DNA of 64,000 bases, from positions 1,798,001-1,862,000 of the forward strand of contig NC_008593.1 in the NCBI RefSeq assembly GCF_000014125.1, given 5' to 3'. Under the pieces are notes generated by a model. That model did not search any database, had not been told where the DNA came from, and was given only the letters and a program-made list of their open reading frames with translations. Shown here piece by piece: positions 50,457 to 59,178 of this stretch. The first letter of the stretch is position 1. Every line of letters starts with the position of its first letter. Origin of the DNA: Clostridium novyi NT. GTDB taxonomy: Bacteria > Bacillota > Clostridia > Clostridiales > Clostridiaceae. A program made the position numbers and the translations under genes.

Positions 50457-52058
50457 TTAACTATTACTTTTTTCAATTAAAGGTTCTGCTGCCATATCCA
50501 CTAAAACTTCTCTTATATCAGATGCCTTGTCTTCATCTACAAGAACTATAATATAATCCCCTGCAAAAATAGTTGTATTTCCTCTAGGAATTATTTCTTT
50601 TTGTCCTCTTTTAATTGCTACAAGAAGACAACTTTCAGGCCACTTTATATCTTTTATCTTCTTTTGTTCTAAAGAAGTTCCAAGACAAACTGCCACTTCT
50701 AGTAATACCTTGTTTGAACTATTACCAATAAACTTATTTTCTCCACTATTATTCTTAGAGATAAATCTTTCCAATAAGGATTCATATATAGGTGATGATT
50801 TTAATGCATCTGCAACTACATAAGCCACAATTGAAACTACACTTAAAGAAAGTAAGTTACTAAAAGAGCCTGTCATCTCTGTTATTAAAATACTTCCAGT
50901 TATAGGTGCTCTTACAATTGCAGTAAAATATGCCGCCATAGCTAAAACAATAAAATTTCTAATATACATAGGATCTAGATTTATTAGTTTAACTAATATT
51001 TCTCCATATATATTTCCCGTTATTGCACCTATAATTAACAACGGCAAAAATATACCACCTGGTACACCTGATCCATAACAAATCATTGTGAAGAAAAACT
51101 TAACTATTAAAATTACAAGTAACATTTTTAAAGTCCAGTTTTCATGGAAAAGATGCATGATAAGTCCATGTCCTGAACCCAATCCATTTGGATAAACTAA
51201 GGCCAATATTATTGCAACACCAAAAGGCACTATAGCTCTAAACTCCGGCTTTAACCACTTAGCTTTTCCATAAATGTCTTGAGTTTTTAAAATCATCTTG
51301 TTAAAGGCAACACCGAATACCCCTGTTATAATTCCTAAAATAATAAGATACAAATAATATTTCAAAGGTATAGGGCTAATAAGATGAAAATCAAAAACAG
51401 GTCTTAACCCAAAGAACTTTTTAGATACGCAATCAGCGGTAAGTGATGCTGACATTGCAGAAATTAATATTAAAGGTGAAAAATTCTTATGAATTTCCTC
51501 TAGTGCAAACATTACTCCAGCAAGTGGTGCATTAAAAGCAGCTGCAAGTCCAGCACTAGCTCCACTAGTTATTAGATACTTTTCCTCTACATTAATTCTT
51601 TTAAAAATTCTACTAAAACCTTGTCCAACAGAAGCTCCTATTTGAATTGAAGGACCTTCTCTACCTAAAGATAATCCTCCACCAATGGCTAATATACCAC
51701 CTAAGAATTTTCCTATAATAACAGTAAACCAATTCATTTTTAATTTTCTAAGTAATATTCCCTCTACTTGAGGAATTCCACTTCCTGAAATCATAGGTTC
51801 TTTTTTTACAATTTGTCCTATTATTAAAGCAATAACAATAAATATAAAAAACCATAAAACAACTGTAGTCATAGTATGTACATTTTCTACAAAGTGTTTT
51901 CTTGTAAAATTCCATATAGTTTCTACACCAAATCTATACAAAACTACAATTAATCCTGCAAAAAAACCTACAGCAGCACCCTCAAGCACAAGCTTTAATC
52001 TAAAATCATGCCAATGCATTAAGGTGTTATATGTTCCGTTTTTATTTTCTCCCTCCAC
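50457..52058 (-). CDS. ClC-type chloride/proton exchanger with TrkA-C domain
   Basis: The 533-aa protein has the ClC selectivity motifs GSGIP (about residues 92-96), GREGP with the gating Glu (about 130-134) and GGIFLP (about 335-340). The internal 'proton glutamate' lies in FALEEIHKNF (about 185). A C-terminal TrkA-C (RCK) domain (about 455-525) may bind a regulatory ligand. Both glutamates suggest a Cl-/H+ antiporter rather than a channel. It is a single gene. Confidence 0.92.
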   Translation of the reverse strand: MEGENKNGTYNTLMHWHDFRLKLVLEGAAVGFFAGLIVVLYRFGVETIWNFTRKHFVENVHTMTTVVLWFFIFIVIALIIGQIVKKEPMISGSGIPQVEGILLRKLKMNWFTVIIGKFLGGILAIGGGLSLGREGPSIQIGASVGQGFSRIFKRINVEEKYLITSGASAGLAAAFNAPLAGVMFALEEIHKNFSPLILISAMSASLTADCVSKKFFGLRPVFDFHLISPIPLKYYLYLIILGIITGVFGVAFNKMILKTQDIYGKAKWLKPEFRAIVPFGVAIILALVYPNGLGSGHGLIMHLFHENWTLKMLLVILIVKFFFTMICYGSGVPGGIFLPLLIIGAITGNIYGEILVKLINLDPMYIRNFIVLAMAAYFTAIVRAPITGSILITEMTGSFSNLLSLSVVSIVAYVVADALKSSPIYESLLERFISKNNSGENKFIGNSSNKVLLEVAVCLGTSLEQKKIKDIKWPESCLLVAIKRGQKEIIPRGNTTIFAGDYIIVLVDEDKASDIREVLVDMAAEPLIEKSNS

Positions 52059-52434
52059 TGTTTACTTTTCACTCCTCTATTTCTAAATTTACACATACAA
52101 TTTTAATTATAAACATGAAAAATCTTATTATCAACTATAACTACATATTTAAATATAAAATCTCTTTGATATAAATATACCAATTATTTTAATGTTATTA
52201 CTTCGATATATTATATATTATTTATTTCCTTAAAAATAATTCTATTATAATATATGTAAATTTATATCTAGATATCAACTATTTTACAATTTATTCACTT
52301 ATTATTTCTTAATTTTTTTAAAAAAATTTAATAAAAAATTTAAAACTTACTTTGGATTTTTTGCATTTGGCATTATAATCATATTATAACTACTTATTCA
52401 TTAATATACATAAACATGAAAGGAGATTAAATTA
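52059..52434. other. intergenic region between divergent ClC and glpQ-type genes
   Basis: The 376 bp are very AT-rich with no gene. They must hold both divergent promoters. On the plus strand TTGCAT-N18-TATAAC (about 52362-52391) is a weak candidate for the phosphodiesterase promoter. No riboswitch or hairpin stands out. Confidence 0.4.
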
Positions 52435-53160
52435 ATGATTAAAAATTTTGCACATAGGGGCTTTAGTAGTAAATATCCAGAAAACACACTTTTAGCTTTT
52501 GAAAAGGCAATTGAACTAGGCGTTGACGGAATAGAGTTGGATGTTCATTTGTCAAAGGATAATGAAATGGTTATTATTCATGATGAAAACGTTTCTCGAA
52601 CTACTAATGGAGAAGGTTATATAAAAGACCTTACATATGAAGAAATTAGTAAACTAGATGCATCATACATTTATACAGGTCAATATGGATTTAATAAAAT
52701 ACCTACTCTTAGAGAATACTTTGAGCTTGTAAAAGATAAGGATGTAATTACTAATATAGAACTTAAAACTAATATTTTTGAATATCCTGGTATAGAACAA
52801 AAGGTATGGGAACTTATACAAGAATACCATCTAGAAAGCAAAGTAATTATATCAAGTTTTAATCATTTCAGTGTTATGCGTATGAGAAAAATAGCACCTA
52901 TGCTTGAGTACGGATTACTAAGTGAAACTTGGCTTATTGATGCTGGAAACTATGTAAATAATCTTGGAATAAAATATTACCATCCAATATTCAGAAATCT
53001 AACAGATGAAATTGTAAAAGAAATTCATCAATATGGAATAAAAATTAATACCTACACTGTAAATACTGAGGAAGATATTAAAGATATGATTTCCAAAGAC
53101 ATAAATATTGTAATTAGTAACTTCCCTGATTTAGTTAAAGAAATTATGAAAACTTATTAA
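52435..53160 (+). CDS. glycerophosphodiester phosphodiesterase
   Basis: The 241-aa TIM-barrel GDPD-family enzyme has the catalytic motifs FAHRGFSSKYPENTLLAF (His/Arg, about residues 5-22), GIELDVHLSKDNEMVIIHDE (metal Glu/Asp and second His, about 33-52) and NIELKT (about 106). It has no signal peptide, so it is cytoplasmic (UgpQ-like). It cleaves glycerophosphodiesters to glycerol 3-phosphate. The next gene follows 29 bp downstream, so they may form an operon. Confidence 0.93.
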   Translation: MIKNFAHRGFSSKYPENTLLAFEKAIELGVDGIELDVHLSKDNEMVIIHDENVSRTTNGEGYIKDLTYEEISKLDASYIYTGQYGFNKIPTLREYFELVKDKDVITNIELKTNIFEYPGIEQKVWELIQEYHLESKVIISSFNHFSVMRMRKIAPMLEYGLLSETWLIDAGNYVNNLGIKYYHPIFRNLTDEIVKEIHQYGIKINTYTVNTEEDIKDMISKDINIVISNFPDLVKEIMKTY

Positions 53161-53189
53161 ACCTAAAATATTAAAGGAGTGTATATCTA

Positions 53190-54560
53190 ATGGACAATCT
53201 TGAAAAAATCCTTTCACTTGTAAACTCATGGATATGGGGAAAATGGCTGGTATTTATATTATTAGGACTTGGAGTATTATACACAATCGCTAATGGATTC
53301 ATACAAATAAGACATTTTAAATTTATAATGAAAAAAACATTAATTGATTCTTTTAAAGCAAGAAACGTTGAAAAAGGACAAGGTTCAATTTCATCATTTA
53401 AAGCTATGATGGTAACTCTAGCTGGAAATGTTGGTGGCGGAAATGTAGTTGGTGTTGCAACTGCTATAGTCGCTGGTGGTCTTGGATCTATATTTTGGAT
53501 GTGGTTTGCTGCATTCTTCGGTATGGCATTAAAGTATGGAGAAATAATTCTTTCTCAATTATATCGTGGTAAAGATTCAGAAGGAAATCTTTTAAGTGGA
53601 CCTATGTACTATATAAAAGATGGTTTAAAATTACCTTGGCTTGGAGTTGTAATAGCTATATTTATGTGCATTAAAATGATGGGTGCAAACTTAGTACAAT
53701 CTAATACTATATCTGGAATACTTAATTCAAATTATAAAATTCCTACTTGGATAACTGGTATTTTATTAATAACTTTTTTAATGACAATTACTTTAGGTGG
53801 ATTAAAAAGAGTTGTTGATATTGCTACAGCTCTAGTACCTATAATGTCAATATTCTATATAATTACAGGTATACTAGTTATATTATTAAACATTCAAAAC
53901 GTACCACACGTTTTTGCAACTATATTCACAGAAGCTTTTTCATTTAAAGCTGTAGGTGGTGGCGTTGGCGGTATTGTAATTGCTAAAGCTATGCAATTTG
54001 GTATAACTCGTGGAATGTATTCTAATGAAGCGGGTGAAGGAACAGCTCCATTTGCTCACGGTTCTACAATCGTTTCACATCCAGTAGAAGAAGGTATATT
54101 AGGTGTTACAGAAGTATTTTTAGATACTATTGTAGTATGTACAATTACAGCACTTGTAATTGGTGTTACAAACGCGCACACTTCTGGATTACCTGCAACT
54201 GTTATGGCAATTAGTGCATTTGGAACAATCTGGGCTCCATTAAAGCACGCTGCAACCTTTGCCCTTCTTTTATTCTGTTTTACAACACTTATAGGACAAT
54301 GGTTTAATGCAGCTAAAAGTTTTACTTACGCATTTGGTCCAAAAGTTACATCGACTTGCCGATATATATTCCCTTTCCTATGTATTATCGGAGCATTAAC
54401 TAAAATAAGCCTTGTTTGGACTATACAAGACTTAGCAATGGGACTAGTTGTAATCCCTAACATGATTGCTTTAATTGCACTATTTCCTCGTGTTCGTGAA
54501 CAAACAAAAGATTACTTTTCTAAACAAAAGGACGTTTCTGTAAACTCAGAAAACTTTTAA
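53190..54560 (+). CDS. sodium:alanine/glycine symporter (AGCS family)
   Basis: The 456-aa polytopic protein has the AGCS signatures SSFKAMMVTLAGNVGGGNVVGVATAIVAGGLGSIFWMW (about residues 68-105) and GITRGMYSNEAGEGTAPFAHG (about 270-290). It imports alanine or glycine (or a related amino acid) with Na+. It is well preceded by AAAGGAGTGTATATCT and has its own terminator. Confidence 0.94.
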   Translation: MDNLEKILSLVNSWIWGKWLVFILLGLGVLYTIANGFIQIRHFKFIMKKTLIDSFKARNVEKGQGSISSFKAMMVTLAGNVGGGNVVGVATAIVAGGLGSIFWMWFAAFFGMALKYGEIILSQLYRGKDSEGNLLSGPMYYIKDGLKLPWLGVVIAIFMCIKMMGANLVQSNTISGILNSNYKIPTWITGILLITFLMTITLGGLKRVVDIATALVPIMSIFYIITGILVILLNIQNVPHVFATIFTEAFSFKAVGGGVGGIVIAKAMQFGITRGMYSNEAGEGTAPFAHGSTIVSHPVEEGILGVTEVFLDTIVVCTITALVIGVTNAHTSGLPATVMAISAFGTIWAPLKHAATFALLLFCFTTLIGQWFNAAKSFTYAFGPKVTSTCRYIFPFLCIIGALTKISLVWTIQDLAMGLVVIPNMIALIALFPRVREQTKDYFSKQKDVSVNSENF

Positions 54561-54575
54561 ACATATATTAAAAAT

Positions 54576-54616
54576 AAAAAACAGTCTTTGTATACATTTA
54601 TACAATGGCTGTTTTT
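54576..54616 (+). terminator. AGCS symporter terminator
   Basis: AAAAACAG.CTGTTTTT outer arms with inner TTGTATA/TATACAA pairing, followed by T-rich sequence. Confidence 0.75.
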
Positions 54617-54647
54617 GTATTAATAATTTAATCAAACGCCTTATTCC

Positions 54648-55601
54648 TTATGGATTTGTTTGACCATTATTATAAGTTCCTTCTTTACAATTAAAACTTA
54701 TATCCTCTCCATTACTTGTAGCAATTATAGTTCCACATTCATCTGTTCTATAAACTTTTATATTTCTTGATTTTAACTTATCCATTATAACTTTATGTGG
54801 ATGACCATAGCAATTTCCTTTTTCACAAGATATAACTGCATACTTAGGATTTACTTTATCTAAAAATGAATTTGTAGAAGAAGTTTTACTTCCATGATGC
54901 CCTACTTTTAATACATCAGCTTTAATATCATATCCTAATTGCAATATTTCTGATTCAGAAAATTTTTCTGCATCACCAGTAAAAATAAAACTTCTATTAC
55001 CAAAGCGTAACTTTTGAACTATAGAATAATTATTTGTGCTTTTATAAGCATGATCTTTAGGTGCTAGTATTCTAAACGTAGCTTTTCCCAAATTATAATT
55101 TGTACCAATTATAGGCTGGGTTATATTTAATCCTTTATGCTTAGCTGCTAACAATACATCCTTAAAGGTCTTAGTATTAGCAATTTTTTTAGGCATCAAT
55201 AAGGTTCCAATTTCAAAATTATCTATAACCTTATCAAGTCCCCCTATATGATCTTCATGTGGATGTGTTCCGATAACATAGTCTAATCTTTTTATTCCTA
55301 AACCACGTATATAATTAACTAAAATATTCTCAGCTGAATTAGGTCCTGCATCAATTAACATAGTATATCCATCTTGTTGAACCAAAGCAGAATCTCCTTG
55401 CCCAACATCTATATAGTGAATTTTAATATTTTCATTACCATTTGTTATCATGACCTTATCTTTAGTTTTTTGTGTGTCTACAATCTCCGATGAAAAAGTT
55501 TTGGTATCTGCAAAAGATGTAAATCTTATTCCTAGCATTAACATAAAACATAAAATTAAACTTTCAATAAATTTAATCTTATACTCCGAAAACCTTTTCA
55601 T
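54648..55601 (-). CDS. secreted ComEC/Rec2-like metallo-beta-lactamase-fold protein
   Basis: The protein (317 aa from the ATG at 55601, four codons after a TTG that overlaps GGAGG) has a signal peptide or anchor (about residues 9-30, ending SFADT). The MBL domain follows: IHYIDVGQGDSALVQQ, the metal motif THPHEDHIGG (about 112-121), IFTGDAE and VGHHGSKTS. It resembles the extracytoplasmic ComEC hydrolase domain without the channel. It may be a secreted nuclease or phosphodiesterase. It is a single gene next to the CRISPR array. Confidence 0.9.
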   Translation of the reverse strand: MKRFSEYKIKFIESLILCFMLMLGIRFTSFADTKTFSSEIVDTQKTKDKVMITNGNENIKIHYIDVGQGDSALVQQDGYTMLIDAGPNSAENILVNYIRGLGIKRLDYVIGTHPHEDHIGGLDKVIDNFEIGTLLMPKKIANTKTFKDVLLAAKHKGLNITQPIIGTNYNLGKATFRILAPKDHAYKSTNNYSIVQKLRFGNRSFIFTGDAEKFSESEILQLGYDIKADVLKVGHHGSKTSSTNSFLDKVNPKYAVISCEKGNCYGHPHKVIMDKLKSRNIKVYRTDECGTIIATSNGEDISFNCKEGTYNNGQTNP

Positions 55602-55706
55602 ATATACCTCCAATATTAATATTTATATAAAAATTATATAATATTTTTCCATAAATTTCAAATACCAAAAATATTAATTTCATCTTAGTAAACTTCAAAT
55701 TATACT

Positions 55707-55731
55707 AAAAACTCTAGGATTAACCTAGAGC
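55707..55731 (-). terminator. possible terminator of the CRISPR transcript
   Basis: CTCTAGG-attaa-CCTAGAG followed on the minus strand by TTTTTAGT lies 120 bp beyond the leader-distal end of the array. Confidence 0.65.
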
Positions 55732-55851
55732 TTATTTAATACTTATTTTTGTTTTTATATAGTATTACCACTAAACTGTGAAAATCCAGTTTTGCTTTTT
55801 TGTCTATTTATGAACAATATCTAATCTTATAAAGAAACCTTATTTAATAAA

Positions 55852-57193
55852 TCTTGAATACATCTAATGTTAATGTTCAACCAAATTTGAAAAAACTTGA
55901 AACTTTTTTAAATATATATTTAAATACATCTCATGTTAATGTTCAACTCTCACTCTCAAGCAAATAAATTATTTAATTATGCATTTAAATACATCTCATG
56001 TTAATGTTCAACCAATTATGTCCACACTCAATATTATAAAGTCGATTATTTAAATACATCTCATGTTAATGTTCAACAATATTAAAGAAATTTAAAAAGA
56101 AGAAACATTTATGATTTAAATACATCTCATGTTAATGTTCAACAAAGATTGTCGAAAAACTAAAAGCGAACACTTGTAAAATTTAAATACATCTCATGTT
56201 AATGTTCAACAATTGGTGTTGAGCACCAATCTTTAGTTGTTATAGAATTTAAATACATCTCATGTTAATGTTCAACATTGCCTCAATTACTTCGGGGGTT
56301 GCTAAATAAGTAATTTAAATACATCTCATGTTAATGTTCAACCTGTGTCAATTCTAAAATCTGATTTATCCATTCTTATTTAAATACATCTCATGTTAAT
56401 GTTCAACACAAACTAGACAATATAAACAAGAAATTTCAAGTAATTTAAATACATCTCATGTTAATGTTCAACTATTGGTGGGATAGTGAAGATGCATGTA
56501 TTAGTGCATTTAAATACATCTCATGTTAATGTTCAACAATTCAAAATATTAGACCTGTAAATTTCTTTTCCATTTAAATACATCTCATGTTAATGTTCAA
56601 CTGTAACAAAATTATATTTTTTTCTTCCTGGGAGTTAATTTAAATACATCTCATGTTAATGTTCAACAATGGCTACTAATAAAAAATTTAACTTTACAAT
56701 CGAATTTAAATACATCTCATGTTAATGTTCAACTAATTTTACGATTGATGATGATAAGAGGTCTATAATATTTAAATACATCTCATGTTAATGTTCAACT
56801 TCTATTTTTTCTTTTACCTCGTTAGGTGTTTCGTCATTTAAATACATCTCATGTTAATGTTCAACAAGATAAAACCGCAAGTAGGTGATTATGTAATATA
56901 TTTAAATACATCTCATGTTAATGTTCAACTTTCCAATGTTAAAGAGGAAGGAGGACAGAAGATGGGATTTAAATACATCTCATGTTAATGTTCAACGAAG
57001 TCCAGTAGACAAATGGGGGTGTACTGTGTGACGTATTTAAATACATCTCATGTTAATGTTCAACAAATATGTTCCAATCGAAATTGGAACAGATGAAGTA
57101 TTTAAATACATCTCATGTTAATGTTCAACGGAAATTAAGTAACGAAGAAAGTGTCCAAATAGCATTTAAATACATCTCATGTTAATGTTCAAC
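55852..57193 (-). CRISPR. type I-B CRISPR array, 21 repeats and 20 spacers
   Basis: Thirty-base repeats (minus strand, beginning GTTGAACATT and ending GTATTTAAAT) alternate with 20 spacers of 34-38 bp. Twenty repeats are identical. The leftmost (55852-55881) has four changes, marking the leader-distal end. The repeat starts are 55852, 55918, 55983, 56048, 56114, 56181, 56247, 56313, 56378, 56443, 56508, 56572, 56638, 56704, 56770, 56836, 56900, 56967, 57035, 57100 and 57164. The array is therefore transcribed leftwards from the leader at 57194-57377. Identical repeats and varied spacers suggest an active locus. Confidence 0.98.
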
Positions 57194-57377
57194 TACAGTA
57201 AAATAGCCATTCCTTATTTTCATTATACCCTTGGAAGTATTGAAAATAAAGACTTTCGTTAATTTTTTCCCAACCGATTTTGATTATTTAATTTTTTCAC
57301 TAAAAAACCTTATCAAACCCTTTTAAATTAAGAGGTTTAAGCGATTTTACTTTATGAATCGATTGGGAAAATAATTT
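57194..57377 (-). promoter_or_regulatory. CRISPR leader
   Basis: The 184 bp between cas2 and the first repeat are AT-rich and lack an ORF. They carry an imperfect inverted repeat of about 15 bp (57264-57280 with 57358-57374, core TTCCCAA.CGAT / ATCGATTGGGAA). New spacers should be added at the 57193 boundary. Promoter elements are not certain. Confidence 0.8.
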
Positions 57378-57665
57378 TTATAATATTAAGTCTTCTGCTG
57401 TTTCAATATCTATGCCAAGTACCTCTTCGCCAAACACTTTGTTATTTAATAATTTTATTATACATATAAAATCTTCTCTTTCATCTATAACTTTTTTTAA
57501 ATCTTCTCTAAGTTTTATTATTTTTGAAGGTGTTATTTCACCTCTAAAAACAGATCTCTGATAATGAGTTAAGTATTTTTTACAAACTTTAAAAACCTTA
57601 TTTACTCTTTTTTCCTTTACATCATAAAATAAAAATGCATAGTTATAATTCATATTTTTACTCAT
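57378..57665 (-). CDS. cas2: CRISPR adaptation endoribonuclease-fold protein Cas2
   Basis: The 95-aa protein has the ferredoxin-like Cas2 fold: YAFLFYDVKEKRVNKVFKVCKKYLTHYQRSVFRGEI. The conserved Asp in FYDV (about residue 14) is present. It forms the integration complex with Cas1. Its ATG overlaps the cas1 stop by one base (TAATG), so translation is coupled. Confidence 0.95.
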   Translation of the reverse strand: MSKNMNYNYAFLFYDVKEKRVNKVFKVCKKYLTHYQRSVFRGEITPSKIIKLREDLKKVIDEREDFICIIKLLNNKVFGEEVLGIDIETAEDLIL

Positions 57666-58663
57666 TACATCTTCTCCTTAAGTCTAAATGGCTTAAACTC
57701 TTTTTCTTCCAATATTGTTTTTATAAGTTTGTAGCAATCTAACTTAATAGCTGTTTTATATGTTAATTTTCTTTTTAATTTTGGATGTTCAAAAATTGAC
57801 TCTAATCGCTCCTCAAACGCCGTTATAAAAATCTTTTTTCCAGCTTCATTCATAATACAATAATTTAAATTCTTATCAAAATGTTTAGATACCTGTATCT
57901 TTTTTCTATTTACAAGTTCAAATATAGTTTTAAAAGTTATTATTGGTTTAAATACTTCACTTAAATCTAAACTCAAGGAAAATCTTCCTTCTGATGGTTC
58001 ATGTAAAAAACTTATTTTCTGATCTAAATGAGTATTATATATAACTGCTACAGTTTTAGAATACAACATACTATTTCCAAAGGATATCATTGCATTTATA
58101 GGATTATCTGGTGGTCTTTTTACTCTTTTATTCATTATAAAATCTTCAGGTAATATATATTTAAAGTTAGAATAGAACCTTTGCCAAACTTCTCCTTCAA
58201 TCTGCAATAAAGATTTTATATCTTGCACATTATCTAATTTACTTTGAAACTCCCCCTTTATCCAATCTAACAATTCTTTAACTTCAAAAATATCGTGCTT
58301 ATAATAATGGTACATAACTTCATGTATATTTTCTCCAATACCCCTAACAACTTCTTTAGCTATTTCAATTCTTCTATTTTTATAAGCTTCAACTTGTTTT
58401 ACTAAAAGTCTTCCACTGACTAAGCTTTCCTTTGGATAAAAAGTTCCACTATATCCTCCATAATAATTAAAAAAATGCATTACAATATTATTATGAGCTA
58501 TAAAATCTAATAACTTTGTATTTAATGATATTTCTGATAAACAGTAAATTTCTTTAACATTTTCTATTGGTATATATGTATTTTTATTATTCTTTCTAAA
58601 ACATAAAGAATTATCTTTTCGTGAAAGCTCTCCCATAGACATTAAATATTTAGTACTTCCCAT
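57665..58663 (-). CDS. cas1: CRISPR integrase Cas1 (type I-B)
   Basis: The 332-aa protein is of the Cas1b group. It has an N-terminal beta domain (about residues 1-75) and a C-terminal helical domain with the catalytic residues: Glu in EGEVWQRFYSNF (about 157), His in ISFLHEPSEGRFS (about 225) and Glu/Asp in LSLDLSEVFKPI (about 240). It inserts spacers with Cas2 at the leader end. It is preceded by AAAAGGAGG. Confidence 0.96.
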   Translation of the reverse strand: MGSTKYLMSMGELSRKDNSLCFRKNNKNTYIPIENVKEIYCLSEISLNTKLLDFIAHNNIVMHFFNYYGGYSGTFYPKESLVSGRLLVKQVEAYKNRRIEIAKEVVRGIGENIHEVMYHYYKHDIFEVKELLDWIKGEFQSKLDNVQDIKSLLQIEGEVWQRFYSNFKYILPEDFIMNKRVKRPPDNPINAMISFGNSMLYSKTVAVIYNTHLDQKISFLHEPSEGRFSLSLDLSEVFKPIITFKTIFELVNRKKIQVSKHFDKNLNYCIMNEAGKKIFITAFEERLESIFEHPKLKRKLTYKTAIKLDCYKLIKTILEEKEFKPFRLKEKM

Positions 58664-58675
58664 ATTAACCTCCTT

Positions 58676-59170
58676 TTATATATAACAATATTCATAGTAA
58701 GCACACTTCTTACACTTATTATCAAATTCTACTTTTGGTGGATTTTCACTTTCTATTAATTTTTCTATATCAGATATAATATTTTTTAGTTGTTCTTCTT
58801 TTTCATCAGTTAATTCTTCATATATTATCTTGTTAGTACCTTTCTTTTTTTCCACAACCTCAATCTTACCCTTTTTATTTATCCCCTTATCCTTTAAAAC
58901 TTTTAAATAAAACAATACCTGCCATCTAACAGCTTCTATATCTGCATCAGACTTTTTAACTTCTACTAAATATTCTTTTGTTATCTTATCTATTTTTATA
59001 TTTTCTATGGCTACTTCTGTATTTTTGCTATGTTCTTCTTTTATCTTATGTATGGCTTTTCCTATCTTAACATCTTCGCTATTACTTTCCATGTTTATTC
59101 TATTCCCATGTAAATAACATTGTCTTTTGCAATGTATATAATAGTTTACTAATGTACCATTTACCTTCAT
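58676..59170 (-). CDS. cas4: CRISPR adaptation nuclease Cas4
   Basis: The 164-aa protein starts at the ATG at 59170, which has AGGAGG four bases upstream; the earlier start in frame would overlap cas3. It has the Fe-S cysteines: one in CKRQCYLHG (about residues 13-21) and three in CKKCAYYEYC near the C-terminus (about 153-162). A RecB-like nuclease core has VEVKKSD (about 84-90) and AVRWQVLFYLKVL (QxxxY motif, about 95-107). It trims prespacers and helps pick the PAM for Cas1-Cas2. Confidence 0.94.
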   Translation of the reverse strand: MKVNGTLVNYYIHCKRQCYLHGNRINMESNSEDVKIGKAIHKIKEEHSKNTEVAIENIKIDKITKEYLVEVKKSDADIEAVRWQVLFYLKVLKDKGINKKGKIEVVEKKKGTNKIIYEELTDEKEEQLKNIISDIEKLIESENPPKVEFDNKCKKCAYYEYCYI

Positions 59171-59178
59171 TTTTCCTC

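Noticed and set aside
55852..57193. Self-targeting spacers within the window
   Set aside because: No spacer was seen to match another part of the window by eye; the rest of the genome could not be checked.
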